Positions 10,688 to 21,229 are shown, counted from the stretch's first letter. The stretch is 64,000 nt of DNA from Mayamaea pseudoterrestris (GCA_027923505.1 BROI01000014.1:682001-746000); one strand, 5' to 3'. Made by a program: numbers and translations. Notes: a model not told the origin generated them from the sequence alone.

Positions 10688-10850
10688 GGTCAATTCTTGC
10701 GTTGTGGACGCGCCGCGCCGTCGCGCGCGTTTTTATCGGACCGGTACTAACTGATGACGCCAACAACACAATGTTCGACTGCAAGCAATGGAAGCGGGAT
10801 CTACTCGATGATTGAAACAGTTGCAAAGTCAAAACAACTTACAGATTCTA

Positions 10851-12568
10851 ATGCTTGATAGATCCATAGCATTGGCAAGATTTGCACCGACGCTGCGAGG
10901 TGCCAAACGGAAATTGGCTTCTGCAACATGCCGAACTTTGTCGTCGCAAATACTCCCTCCGATCATTGCACTTGAAGAGGCAGTTATCGGCTATCCAGAT
11001 GCCAAAACGAGGAGCTTGGGACCGTTCCATCTTTCAATTGCACATCCTTCGACGGGCGGTCATGTGCTGCTCGGAAAGAATGGATCGGGCAAGAGCCTCG
11101 TGGCATACACATTGGCGAGTCTTGCACTTGACGACGACGAATCGGCATACCTCCGTTCTGGCTCATTTTATACCGAAAGTAATTGGCACAAACGAGCAGT
11201 TGCAAAAGTTTCCTTTCAGTCTCATGAGGAGTTGCTTGCACGAGGCGGTACTGTGTCAAAGACGATATCCGATGGGGGCAACTTGTCCAAGGCTGCCAAG
11301 TTTCTCGTTGTTCGATTTGGTCTCTACCATCATTTGCATCGACAAGTCAACACGTGAGTTATGCAAAATATGTAGTTAGTTTTGTATGCATCAAATGACT
11401 TGTACGACTCAACCCAATCTGTTACTGTAGCCTATCGACAGGTGAGATTCGCAAGGTCTTGCTCATTCGAGCATTAGCGACTAGACCTCGGCTCCTCATT
11501 CTCGACAATGCGTTTGACGGCCTCGACATTGAGACGAGAGAGACTCTCAAAGACTTGGTCTCTCGCACCATTCAAGGGTTTCGTCCAGATATTCTAGTGC
11601 AGGCTGTGTCAGCCAAGGCAACCGCGCATACCCAAGTCTTACTCATGACGCATAGAGCGGAAGAGATTGTAAATGACATTCAGCATGTGACAATACTCAA
11701 CGATGACGGAAGTCTCAAGACGAAAGCCAGAAATAGAAGTAGCGGAGAGTCGCTGTTGAACCAAGCAATGGGAGTTGACGCTGAACCAATCTCACTGCCT
11801 AGTATATCAGAGATTCGGTCGTTCTGGGGCAAAGAACTGGAGTCTATCCCTGACACAACTGCCTTTATCCGTGTCAATGGGCTACAACTGGAAAAAGGCG
11901 ATGCAGTGCTACTCCGAAGCTTGAACTGGTCGGTGAAGCGGGGCGAGCGATGGTTGATCGCTGGAAGGAACGGTGCTGGCAAATCAACGCTCGGCCGTCT
12001 ATTGGCTATGCAGGACAATTTTATATCGAACGAACGTTTTTCGGTTCTTTCAAATAAAATCTCATGCGACAATCACCGAATTGGCGTAGGTTGGTGTTCG
12101 ACTGAGCTTCATCTCCAATTGACGCTTGAAAACAATGGACGAACTGTTCATAATGTGTTTGAACATGCAGGATCGACATCCATCGACACGTCAAATACGA
12201 TTCTTGCTTGGCTTGGATTCAACGATACGTCGTTCTCAACGCGTCTCTTTTCTAGCCTTTCTCAAGGACAGCAAAAACTTGTTTTGATTGGTTCGGCCAT
12301 TGCCAGCCGTCCCCACATTTTGGTCCTTGATGAAATTACGCAGGGTTTAGATTCCGTGCACCGAAAACGAGTGCTCTGCCTCTTGGAGCTAATTTGTGAA
12401 GCGACGCACGTTACTTTAGTGTATATTACACACCACCTTGAAGAGATATTGCCAAGCATAACTCATATCTTGCATCTCGTTCGAGGCGAAGCGGTGTACA
12501 ATGGACCCGTACAAGCATATGATGCGTCTGCTGCCAAGTCATTCGAACAATCAAAAGACGCTATATAA
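10851..12568 (+). CDS. Soluble ABC protein with two ATPase domains (ModF/PhrA-like)
   Basis: Exons 10851-11353 and 11431-12568 (GTGAGT...ACTGTAG), 546 aa. There is no transmembrane segment. Domain 1 has Walker A GKNGSGKS (~75-82), signature LSTGEIRK across the splice join, Walker B LLILDN (~190) and switch His in LMTHRAEE. Domain 2 has GRNGAGKS (~346-353), LSQGQQKL, LVLDEITQGLD and YITHHLEE. In domain 1 the catalytic Glu after Walker B is Asn, so that site may bind but hydrolyse ATP poorly. This asymmetric tandem layout resembles bacterial ModF-type proteins and plant organellar ABCI members. The N-terminus (MLDRSIALARFAPTLRGAKR) is basic and hydroxylated like a mitochondrial presequence. The transported substrate, if any, is unknown. 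Confidence 0.85.
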
Positions 12569-12631
12569 TATACTGTAACTCAAACATGTAAACCTTATGG
12601 ACGTTTAATGGTAAAATGAGCTGGCAGTTGG

Positions 12632-13471
12632 CTACCGTCTACTGCCGTCGCGTCGTTCAAGTGTGTCGGTCAACTTCAGTTGTGTCTCATCGGCAGGTTC
12701 CGAAAAAACATCAATTGCAGATATATAGTCCGCTCTTTCTTTGGTCGAATATGATCCAATGTTCAGTAGTTGCGCCAGTGGCGACTCGGCGAAATACGTG
12801 TCTACTACCCAGCAGATCGTTGCAAGCGGCAAAATGTCGGTGAACGGCAGAATCTCTTCCGCAAACTCCAACCCAAACAGTATATTGCTGCTATAGAGTG
12901 ATCGAAGAAGCAGTCCAGCGATTGGCGCCCACAGAACATCTGTAGCCTCGCCAAGTATCGGAATCAAAGCTGACGACGACCCGATCGAGTCAATGACAAT
13001 GCAAATTACAAGCTTGCCAAAGTCAGGTTGGATGATTCGATCTGTGACCAAATCAGGCATTTTCCGAAAAGTTTTCTCCCGCTTAAAGACCTTGTCCGAT
13101 ATGAAAGACCCAATGTTACCAATTTGTCGAGCCGCCAAAGTCGCTATGATTCCAAACACAATCGTTGCCACCACTTGCCCGACGACCAAGGAGACGAGCT
13201 TTGTCAACAAGCTGCTCCAAAAAACATTCGATACGACAACTGTATCCACAAGCTGAGATCCATCAAAATATTCAATCCCCGTCGTTAAGGAAGTCCAATC
13301 ATCAACCAAGGAAAGCGTCGTCCGACGAGGTGGAGATGATGTCACAACTTGCAATGTCTGCCTTTGTCGCATCAAGTGACAGTCATGTTTTGGGACGATG
13401 AAACAATTGCCAATGCTCGTGGTAAAAATCAATGATACTGCTGCTCGTATTAGATCTGTCGTTCTCTTCAT
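12632..13471 (-). CDS. Predicted plastid membrane protein, conserved type, function unknown
   Basis: 279 aa, single exon. The N-terminus (MKRTTDLIRAAVSLIFTTSI) is a signal peptide ending at GNC-FIVPK. Phe at the predicted +1 position is the known signature for import into secondary red plastids. Three hydrophobic stretches follow (around res 80-115, 150-190 and 200-225), with the segments ILGEATDVLWAPIAGLLLRS and EEILPFTDILPLATICW. I recall similar segments in uncharacterised plant and algal proteins but cannot name the family. The C-terminal ~50 residues are polar. Its stop lies ~60 bases from the convergent ABC gene stop. Plastid location is inferred from the presequence only. Confidence 0.7.
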   Translation of the reverse strand: MKRTTDLIRAAVSLIFTTSIGNCFIVPKHDCHLMRQRQTLQVVTSSPPRRTTLSLVDDWTSLTTGIEYFDGSQLVDTVVVSNVFWSSLLTKLVSLVVGQVVATIVFGIIATLAARQIGNIGSFISDKVFKREKTFRKMPDLVTDRIIQPDFGKLVICIVIDSIGSSSALIPILGEATDVLWAPIAGLLLRSLYSSNILFGLEFAEEILPFTDILPLATICWVVDTYFAESPLAQLLNIGSYSTKERADYISAIDVFSEPADETQLKLTDTLERRDGSRR

Positions 13472-13720
13472 GATATAGTTTGCCTATAGCTGGGTGTCAA
13501 TAGGATGTTGTGATGGCAACATATACAATGCCCTAACAGTAAGTCATCGCGCAGCTTGGGTCGTTCGTTTTGTTCCGCAGCGGAGTGCCGGAGAGACTTT
13601 GAAAGCTGAGGTGCAGATGAGTACCGTATCCACAACCCTAATCATTTCCTTCATGCCTCGCAAGCCAACCATTTTTCACTCACAAAAATCCAAATCGTTC
13701 TGTCAAAATTGCAAGCCATC

Positions 13721-14879
13721 ATGACCACTAAGAAGCGAGGAAAGCCCGATCAGCCTACGTCAAACCAAGCACCAGTCGCCAAAGAAGATGAGGTGGAGGT
13801 GAAGACCAAGGAAGAGGTAATTGCAGCTGCGCCAGCAACGTCCTTTTCAAGCGATGGCCGCTACCGAAACAAGCAGCGTTGCCTCGTCCTTTGCACGCGC
13901 GGCGTGACGGCTCGGTATCGGCATTTGCTCGAAGACTTGCGAACGCTCATTCCCCATCACAAGAAGGAATCCAAGCTTGATCCTGGTGATGCCGGAATCG
14001 GTCGCGCCGTTGCTGACGTTGCCGAAATGCGAAGCTGCAACACTGTGTTGCTGCTGGAATGTCGCAAGCGGCAGGATGCCTACATGTGGATTGGGCGCGT
14101 CGGAGGACAATCCCCGGGGCCTTCCATCAAGTTTCACGTTTCAAACATTCATACCATGGATGAGCTTCGACTTTCTGGTAACTGCATGCGCAACAGTCGT
14201 CCAGTTCTTTCCTTTGACGAGTCATTCAATCGACTGGGGCACCTCAAGCTCATGAAGGAACTGTTCGTCGACGTGTTTGGGACGCCTCGCGGTCATCCAA
14301 ACAGCAAACCATTCGTTGATCGCGTCATGGCCTTTTACTATGCTGACAAGAGGGTAAGTTTGCAAATTAGTGTTGCACTTTTGCTGTAAATGTCTATGAT
14401 TACGACAATGATGAGCGTATGTCAGACCGAAAGGAGTGAGAAAACAACATCATTTAAGACTACGATGGAATGAGACAAGCTTTTGATGAAATACTGTATT
14501 GACATTACATGCATGTGCTCATACATGTCGTTCTCTTTACCAGATCTGGGTCCGCAACTATCAAATCATCGAGCAAACGCCAACCACTGCCTTGGAAGCG
14601 AGTCAAGCCAAGAAAGAATCCGGTCTGGCTCAAGCAACGTCACTCGTTGAGATTGGCCCTCGCTTTGTCTTAAATCCTATTCGCATCTTTCGAGGCTCTT
14701 TCGGAGGCCAGACTCTCTTTCAGAACCCAGATTTTGTATCTCCAAACACGATTCGTGCCATGGAGAAACGAAACAAGGGCATGAGCTACGAGGAACGAAA
14801 AATGGCGGAGCAGAACCGCAAGGAGCGCAAGTCACAAATAGTTGTGCCTGAAGATCCACTCGGAGATGTCTTCCGTTAA
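13721..14879 (+). CDS. BRX1: Ribosome biogenesis protein BRX1 (Brix domain)
   Basis: Exons 13721-14353 and 14544-14879 (GTAAGT...TTACCAG), 322 aa. After a charged Lys/Glu-rich leader the Brix domain begins at NKQRCLVLCTRGVTARYRHL. It includes LIPHHKKESKLD, MRSCNTVLLLECRKRQD and the characteristic GPSIKFHVSNIHTMDEL and LSFDESF segments; exon 2 begins IWVRNYQI and contains LVEIGPRFVLNPIRIF. These match BRX1 rather than the paralogues RPF1, RPF2, SSF1 or IMP4. The family acts in nucleolar assembly of the 60S subunit, with EBP2 and the 5S RNP pathway. The C-terminal coil (MEKRNKGMSYEERKMAEQNR) is typical. Its last exon overlaps, tail to tail, the end of the minus-strand methyltransferase frame. 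Confidence 0.93.
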
Positions 14880-15420
14880 TATAGGCATTAAGAACGTTGT
14901 TTTCTAATAGCTTTATCTTTAGCTGTCGTTCATGCTCGTGAAATCTTTGTAGAACAATGCTTGCTGCCACATTGACATTCAGCGATGCAGTACCTTGCCC
15001 ATACTGAGGTATTCTGATAAAGCCATCGCATGACTGCATTTGCTTTTCGTTCAATCCATGCCCTTCGTTCCCCATCACGAGCGCAGTCGCTGTCGGATGA
15101 TCCGTCAAAAACGCATCAATCGGCTTGGCATCCTTGTGGATTTCGACGCCAAGCAGTCGAACGCTACGTGTCCGAAGGTACTCCACGCAATCCGACCATT
15201 TGTGTAATCGTGTTATCACAAATGTACCTTCTTTTATACAAGGCTTTAGTTGTTGTGGAACATCTGAACCATCAGGATCGCTGTCGAACTTGGGTTGGCC
15301 AACCATCAAGCACTGGGTGACGCCAAATGCCGCGGCCGTCATGAGCAGTGAGCGTACATTGTTTCGCTTTTGAATGTTGTATATCACTAGGTAGAGCGGG
15401 GCAGAGTAATCTTGTTCCAT
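14677..15420 (-). CDS. SpoU/TrmH-family RNA 2'-O-methyltransferase
   Basis: 247 aa. Motif 1 is YNIQKRNNVRSLLMTAAAFG, motif 2 LVMGNEGHGLN and motif 3 IPQYGQGTASLNVNVAAS. Together these form the AdoMet-binding trefoil knot of SpoU enzymes, which methylate ribose 2'-OH in tRNA or rRNA. The protein has essentially only the catalytic domain, as in small eukaryotic and plastid-type members. No transit peptide is seen. The conserved part ends near residue 165-170. The remaining ~80 residues include sequence antisense to the BRX1 last exon (14677-14879) and have no family resemblance. The true C-terminus could therefore be shorter through an unseen intron, or the genes really overlap. RNA substrate cannot be inferred. 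Confidence 0.8.
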   Translation of the reverse strand: MEQDYSAPLYLVIYNIQKRNNVRSLLMTAAAFGVTQCLMVGQPKFDSDPDGSDVPQQLKPCIKEGTFVITRLHKWSDCVEYLRTRSVRLLGVEIHKDAKPIDAFLTDHPTATALVMGNEGHGLNEKQMQSCDGFIRIPQYGQGTASLNVNVAASIVLQRFHEHERQLKIKLLENNVLNAYINGRHLRVDLQAQLFVTCAPCGSAPPFFVPRSSCPCFVSPWHESCLEIQNLGSERESGLRKSLERCE

Positions 15421-15870
15421 GTCTCTGAATATGGTCTGGAATGTGACTTGTGAGGTTGTGAGCGACCAAGTTTCGAATCAAAAATTGAAGTTAACCCGCG
15501 CCTTAATGTTTTGCAGTAATTGGATAGCTACATTTGCCAAGAAGCTCCGGTACGAGTAACTCCTATAACAGTCAGCAAAGATCAAGCTTCTCACGAAGTA
15601 TCTCTTCAATTCAAGCTGGAACCGGCGTCGACAGTTTGAATTTGATCACGGTTTCGCACCCCCTTGGAGGTAAGCAAGCAGGATGATGCGAGGCTCAGTG
15701 AAAATCCAAGACGCTGCAAATTTACTGACAAGAATTTGAAGCTCTTCACCGGTGGAGGAATTCGTTGTTCTTGGTTCACTGTCGATATCCGTGAGATGCC
15801 GGCAGCCAATGCCACGGCACTAGGCCAGTGCTGTTCACGTGAGTTGCCGGCACGACAACAACAAAAGCTC
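15421..15870. other. Intergenic region, nothing recognised
   Basis: About 450 bases between the methyltransferase start and the MATE stop, both on the minus strand. Open frames on both strands exist here but run into the MATE gene antisense and lack family resemblance. Confidence 0.4.
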
Positions 15871-17490
15871 TCAGGCCAAGAATTTCCAGTCGAGTAGGTC
15901 AATTGGACCATTTTTATCAATCAGCTTCCAAAACGAGGTGAGACCTCGCATGGCTTGGAGTGCAATGAGTGCCAGCCAAACGTGCGTCAGTCGGTCCGCG
16001 TCGTTAGGCAAGAACTCCAATCCGTAAAAGGTCAAGGCAGCTGTCACACCCGACACAAACATGGCTCTGGCCTGATAGGGAAACTCGGATGCGCCTTGCA
16101 AAACTCCATCCGCCGAAAACACCAAAGCATTTAATGGTTGGGCAAGTATAATTAGAGGGAGAATTTCACTGAGCGAGGTACGGACGTCCACATCCCCAGT
16201 GAAGACCGAGTAGAGCAGCCCCGTCTCTTTTCCGCCCAAAAGAACCCCTGCTAGACACAAGCCAAGAATCAAGCTGTAGCAAAAGACAGTTTTGGTAACG
16301 TCTACAACCGCGCGTCTGTCCTTGCGACCGAGCGCGTCCGCCACAAGGCCTTGTGATGCAGCGGCCAAAGAGTCACAGAAAAAGCTACACAGCAGCCAAA
16401 GCTGTATTCCAATCTGATGTGCCGCTATGGAGGCAGCTCCAGCCGTTTCATCTCTGGCGGCCAGAGCGGCAGCGGCCGATAATGACAGCTGGAGCACAAG
16501 CGTTCTCAGTAGCACGGATCCTGATGCCACAAGCAGTGGTTTCACATCCTCCCATGCCGGCACCGACAATAAGGGCACAATGTCAAGCTTCTTTTTCGGT
16601 CCCTGAGATGGCAGTTTGCCGGACAAGACGGCAAGAAATATGCCGGCAGATAACCATTCGGCGCTTGTCGTGGCAATGGCCGCTCCCATTGGCCCAAATC
16701 CGAGAAATACAATCATAAGCAAATCCAGTAATAGGTTTAGTAGATTGGCTGCAATCAAGATAGCTATAGGAGTCTTGGTGTCAAGGTAGCCCCGCAGGAC
16801 GCCGGTCGATGCTTCCATGCTTAGAACGGCTGGTGCTGCCAGCGCTCGCACCGCCAGAAACTGTAGGGCGTACGAGTTTGCAACTTCTCCAGTGGCACCA
16901 GTGCCCATGATTCGAAGTAGAGGTTGCTGAAACAAGAGCAAGATTGTCGTCACGAGGAACCCCAGCAATATTGCGAGCGACAGCGCCTGTCCTCCGACGG
17001 CTCGCGCTTGCTCTGATTGATTTGCCGCTCGCGCTCTGGCAACGAGCGGAGTCGTGGCCGTGCACAAAAAGTTTCCCAAATAGAAGGAAAATGTCAGCAA
17101 AGCCGCCGCCGAGCCCATGCCGGCTAATGCGTCGGCACCCTGCGAGTAGCGACCAACCAGTGCAGTGTCAACTAGCGTCATGAATGGATCAATGAGCAAA
17201 GCCCCAGCGGCTGGAATGGCAAGCTGAATAATTTCTTGTCCGACGGTAAGCTTGTTTTGTTGATTCTGATCTAGGTTCTCCGTTTCTGGAGCAATGAGCT
17301 GGTCGAACTCGTCGGCCTCTCGCGTCATTTTTCTGGTTGTTTTGTTGCTAGAAGTGTGGGTTGACAATGGATAAATTTGGCGTGCAGCTCTCGGGACTAC
17401 AGCTAATTGCTGTCGAAAGCTCTGACCTTCTGTTAAACTTGACAATGCTGTAATGAGGAATAAATTTGTTATTCTCTTGCTCACTTTCAT
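15871..17490 (-). CDS. MATE-family efflux transporter (DinF/EDS5-like)
   Basis: 539 aa, single exon. The N-terminus (MKVSKRITNLFLITALSSLT) is signal-like and ends EGQS-FRQ, again with Phe after the likely cleavage site, so plastid envelope or thylakoid targeting is plausible. About 12 hydrophobic segments follow an acidic linker. The first, QLAIPAAGALLIDPFMTLVD with TALVGRYS, is the family signature of the DinF branch shared with plant plastid MATEs such as EDS5. Further conserved segments are ATTPLVARARA, GYLDTKTPIAILIAANLLNL and AAHQIGIQLW. The family exports organic cations, phenolics or citrate by proton or sodium antiport; the substrate here is unknown. The length suits a MATE core plus presequence. 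Confidence 0.88.
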   Translation of the reverse strand: MKVSKRITNLFLITALSSLTEGQSFRQQLAVVPRAARQIYPLSTHTSSNKTTRKMTREADEFDQLIAPETENLDQNQQNKLTVGQEIIQLAIPAAGALLIDPFMTLVDTALVGRYSQGADALAGMGSAAALLTFSFYLGNFLCTATTPLVARARAANQSEQARAVGGQALSLAILLGFLVTTILLLFQQPLLRIMGTGATGEVANSYALQFLAVRALAAPAVLSMEASTGVLRGYLDTKTPIAILIAANLLNLLLDLLMIVFLGFGPMGAAIATTSAEWLSAGIFLAVLSGKLPSQGPKKKLDIVPLLSVPAWEDVKPLLVASGSVLLRTLVLQLSLSAAAALAARDETAGAASIAAHQIGIQLWLLCSFFCDSLAAASQGLVADALGRKDRRAVVDVTKTVFCYSLILGLCLAGVLLGGKETGLLYSVFTGDVDVRTSLSEILPLIILAQPLNALVFSADGVLQGASEFPYQARAMFVSGVTAALTFYGLEFLPNDADRLTHVWLALIALQAMRGLTSFWKLIDKNGPIDLLDWKFLA

Positions 17491-18198
17491 GGCTCGACAG
17501 CGGACGAGAGAAGCGTGCCACCTATCCTGCCGTGATTTCCCAATTCAATGTCTTTATATAAAGAGACGAAGCGTAAGTGCATCTCTGTCAAGCTACAGCG
17601 ACTTTAGTTGCACTTTTATCAAGAGCCATGTGGTATGATAACGATGGCGATGGAGAGGTTTACGCTTGACTTTGAGCCATCGAAAGGCCGAAACAAAAGC
17701 CAATGAAAAGTACGTCCCAAGGCAATACTGTGAAACGAGTGCCAGTGAAAACTGCGTCATCAGGCAATACTGTGAAACGAGTGCCAGTGAAAACTGCATA
17801 AAAAGGCTATAGTATGAAACGAGTGCCAGTGAAAACTGCGTCATAAGGCATAAGTATGAAACGAGTGCTAGTGAAAACTACGTCATCAGGCTATAGAATG
17901 AACCGAAACGGACGATTACGCCGCGCGCTCTTTGCTTGCCTTGACGCTCCATCGTCAACTTCACACAACAAATCACTGCTGTCAAACCTGTCGAAATACA
18001 CGACTTTTCAGGCTGAATCGAAGCAAGACAAACTTAAGAATCATTTTTGCTTGCTTACGGTGGAATAGACACGCTTGTTGTTGGTGAAGAGAAGAACCTG
18101 ATTTCTGCTGGCTTGGCCACATTCGATCGCGCTCAGCTTAGAGAGTGAAGTCAAGCAACTGTAAAAGGAAAGAACTCTTCGTCACTTCATCTACAAGA
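17491..18198. other. Divergent intergenic region with a minisatellite
   Basis: About 700 bases between the divergent MATE and PP1 genes. It contains the 42-bp minisatellite listed separately and otherwise no recognisable gene; promoters of both neighbours must lie here. Confidence 0.5.
17725..17900. repeat. 42-bp minisatellite, about four copies
   Basis: The core TGAAACGAGTGCCAGTGAAA begins at 17731, 17773, 17815 and 17857, an exact period of 42 bases, with a degrading linker of the type ACTGCGTCATCAGGCAATAC. Since 42 is a multiple of three, the array is open in some frames (14-residue repeat FSLALVSQYCLMTQ on the minus strand), but nothing suggests translation. It lies in the shared upstream region of MATE and PP1. 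Confidence 0.9.
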
Positions 18199-19467
18199 AT
18201 GGACGTTTCTGAAGTTGTCGTTGATCATTCCATCGTTCAGCAGCAGCGGTACGCAATGGCGGCGACGCATCCCAATCACCACAACATGATGATGCTTGAC
18301 AGTCGGAATCACGCACCCGATGCCACTCCAACCATTCCAAACCCTGTTCTTGAGCCAGTCCATAACGTTTGTCAACGATTGCTTGGACTACGAGGGAGTC
18401 CACCTGGAACGCTAGCAAGCTTGGCGGAGCATGAAATCAAAATGCTTTGCCTGCGCGCGAGACCAATATTGCTTGAGCAAAGCATGCTGCTCGAACTAGA
18501 AGCTCCTATCAAGATTTGCGGAGATATTCATGGGCAGTATACCGATCTGTTGCGACTCTTGGAGTATGGTGGTTTTCCGCCAGAGGTGCGTTGCTGAATG
18601 TGAACGGCATCATGGCAGCTGGAGCCTTACACGAATATACATCATGTTACTTACCCTTTCCTAAATCCAATGTCACTTCTTCTACTACTGCAGTCCAACT
18701 ATGTCTTCCTTGGTGACTACGTTGACAGAGGCAAACAGTCAATCGAAACGATCTGCTTGCTACTTTGCTACAAGATTTTGTACCCAGAAAACTTTTTTAT
18801 ACTACGTGGCAATCATGAAAGTGCAGGGATCAACCGCATTTATGGGTTCTATGACGAATGCAAGCGAAGGTACTCTATCAAGCTATGGAAGGTGTTTTCG
18901 GACGTTTTCAATTGCTTGCCGGCGGCGGCGCTTATTGACGAAAAGATTCTTTGCATGCATGGTGGCCTGTCGCCAGATCTACATACCCTGCAAGCGATTG
19001 CTGAACTTGAGCGGCCGTGCGACGTACCAGATTCGGGCTTGCTGTGCGATTTGTTGTGGTCAGATCCATCAGCAGCAATTTCGGGATGGGGCGACAATGA
19101 TCGAGGCGTATCCTACGTGTTTGGGGCCGACGTTGTAGCGTTGTTTCTTGAGCATCATGATCTTGATCTCCTGGTACGAGCCCACCAAGTCGTTGAGGAC
19201 GGGTATGAGTTCTTTGCAGGTCGCAGGCTGGTGACACTTTTTAGTGCGCCAAACTATTGTGGGGAGTTTGACAATGCGGGAGCGATGATTTCGGTCGATG
19301 AAGACTTGATGTGTTCCTTCCAGATTTTGAAACCTGCTTCACGTTCCACTCGGCTAGCGAAGAATTTACCGGTGTCATTCCCTCATCAACAAGGAGCTGA
19401 TCAGGTTCGTAGCGCTTCCATGGACACAACTCCCCGACCACCGACGCAACGCATGGAGACTCCGTGA
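18199..19467 (+). CDS. Serine/threonine protein phosphatase PP1 catalytic subunit
   Basis: Exons 18199-18585 and 18694-19467 (GTGCGT...CTGCAG), 386 aa. Metal-binding and catalytic motifs are complete: [63 protein letters not shown], and [14 protein letters not shown]. The run from KICGDIHGQ to [13 protein letters not shown] is clearly PP1 rather than PP2A or calcineurin. An unusual N-terminal extension of ~75 residues, His/Met/Asn-rich ([16 protein letters not shown]), precedes the core. The C-terminal ~45 residues after FQILKP are variable, as in other PP1s. The conserved core begins around [12 protein letters not shown]1 specificity comes from regulatory subunits, so the pathway cannot be stated. 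Start chosen at the ATG after a short upstream in-frame leader. Confidence 0.92.
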
Positions 19468-19569
19468 GATACAAGTACTAACACATAGCCATTATGTGCA
19501 CAAAATGACCATTATCATGCGTCATATGCGTAAAAGAACCGTATCGTTGTGACATTGTAACGCTGACAA

Positions 19570-21027
19570 TCAAGCAATCGTCTCGTGACGGTTGGAAAGC
19601 TCCTGCTCGCCGCCTTGACTGACAACCTCCTCTGGATCATGTCGTTCAACTTGAGAGGAGCCGTGCAACACTTCGTACGTCGCCGATGACTGTTCCTCGT
19701 CGTTATTGCCAACGTTCACCAGAACAAAGCCTGATAGCACGCAAAGTGCTCCCATAATAGATGACCCCGACATGACGCTGCTTGACTGGTCCGTCACAAA
19801 AATATCTGAGAGAAACGCCAACGGAATCGTCAAGCCCAAACCAACTGTGGCGACAGTCGCGTTCGTGAGGATTACGGAGCGTAGCCACAGGTAGTCCGAA
19901 ATGACATTGTCAAACAGGCCTTTGACACACAGGAACCCAAGGACGACAAGCGTCAGTTGACTTGACGTTGATGTCGCTTGGTACAAGGCAATGGGGCTCA
20001 GACCAATCATGCAAATGAGGCCAATGTAGCCAAGCAAGATTTGCATGCTGTACAATCGTTCATCGTGCGGGCAAAGTATTCGGGTTTGCACAGCATATGC
20101 CCCATAGCCAATGGCCGAAATCAAACCTAAAGCATCTCCCCATAGTGATGATTGGTTCCAATTTAGTGACTGCGTATCGTCGTCGAGTGAGCCTAGAAGG
20201 CGCGCCAAGCAGTAGCGAGTCATGGCATGATGCTGCGGTGTAGGCTGGAATCCAGTCACGTTTGTAACAGCATTTATATCTTCAGAGTAGCCGACGCTGT
20301 TGCTGGCGACATGAGAAGAATCGCCAAACGTCGTCAAGACACTCCCAGTGACACCGAGCAAAACACCTGACAGTTTCATGTAATTAAAGTTTTCGTCTCG
20401 CACGAGAACGGCAAAGCCAAACGTAAAGAGTGATCCAGTCGACGCTAGCACTGTACTGCTGGTAATGGTTGTGTACGCCAGACTTGTATTGTATGTCCAA
20501 TTTGCCAAGAACCATATGGGTGCAATCTTGGCAGCGGCGTTGAAATGATCTTGATGTGTCCAGTGATGTTGATTGTGCGAGTCTTGCTCTTGCAAGGACA
20601 ACGACTGAGGATCTGCTTGATACAGATCGTGCTCGAGGATGATAGCAGTATCTGCTGTATGTATTGACTGCGGCTTCATTTGCTGCGAGAGCGAATTGTT
20701 TGCAGTAGCAGCATGATCCCATTCATCTGATGATCCGCCACCATTAAGAATGGACGAATCATATGCATTCTCCGACGAAGGTTCTGGCACTGACTCTGGT
20801 ATTCTTATTGCTGTGTCTTGTTTATTGGAAATCCATTCTATGAATTGGTGCGTCGGCAGCCAAAGTGAAAAGAGCGAAACGCCAATATAGGTGAGTAGAA
20901 ATGGACTGTCGAACTGATATCGATCACTGTAGAGATACTGCGTCAAAATGGAGGATGCCGACCACAGAATCGCCACAAGGACAATGAAGGTTAATCCAAG
21001 AACGTAGGAGGGCGAGAGTGGATGCAT
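19570..21027 (-). CDS. Drug/metabolite transporter superfamily protein, SLC35F5-like
   Basis: 485 aa, single exon, about ten predicted helices in two halves. The first helix and its exit (LTFIVLVAILWSASSILTQY, then LYSDRYQFDSPFLLTYIG) match the SLC35F/THI74 branch of DMT transporters. So do the second-half segments NWTYNTSLAYTTITSSTVLA and GLISAIGYGAYAVQTRI. A ~100-residue hydrophilic loop between helices 2 and 3 is Ser/His/Gln-rich and longer than in animals. The C-terminus is acidic and polar (EEVVSQGGEQELSNRHE). Family members sit in Golgi, vacuolar or mitochondrial membranes and few have known substrates, so none is claimed. The gene converges on PP1 with ~100 bases between stops. Confidence 0.83.
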   Translation of the reverse strand: MHPLSPSYVLGLTFIVLVAILWSASSILTQYLYSDRYQFDSPFLLTYIGVSLFSLWLPTHQFIEWISNKQDTAIRIPESVPEPSSENAYDSSILNGGGSSDEWDHAATANNSLSQQMKPQSIHTADTAIILEHDLYQADPQSLSLQEQDSHNQHHWTHQDHFNAAAKIAPIWFLANWTYNTSLAYTTITSSTVLASTGSLFTFGFAVLVRDENFNYMKLSGVLLGVTGSVLTTFGDSSHVASNSVGYSEDINAVTNVTGFQPTPQHHAMTRYCLARLLGSLDDDTQSLNWNQSSLWGDALGLISAIGYGAYAVQTRILCPHDERLYSMQILLGYIGLICMIGLSPIALYQATSTSSQLTLVVLGFLCVKGLFDNVISDYLWLRSVILTNATVATVGLGLTIPLAFLSDIFVTDQSSSVMSGSSIMGALCVLSGFVLVNVGNNDEEQSSATYEVLHGSSQVERHDPEEVVSQGGEQELSNRHETIA

Positions 21028-21229
21028 AATAGCTAATGCAGCAAAAGGGAGACAGGAATTGCATCAGTTAGATGGTCATGCTCATGAATGAACAAAGCCA
21101 TGTTCGCGGCGACCGCGCCGAGCAACTGTCGGACCGGTTCTGAAACGTTCGTCATCGTCGCCATGACGAATCTGAGACGACATAATTCGAAAGCTTGCCT
21201 GCCTTACTCTTCAACCTACAACCGCCAAT

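Noticed and set aside
15606-15920. 104-codon minus-strand frame overlapping the MATE 3' end
   Set aside because: It is a shifted frame over the end of the transporter and its downstream flank, with no signals of its own.
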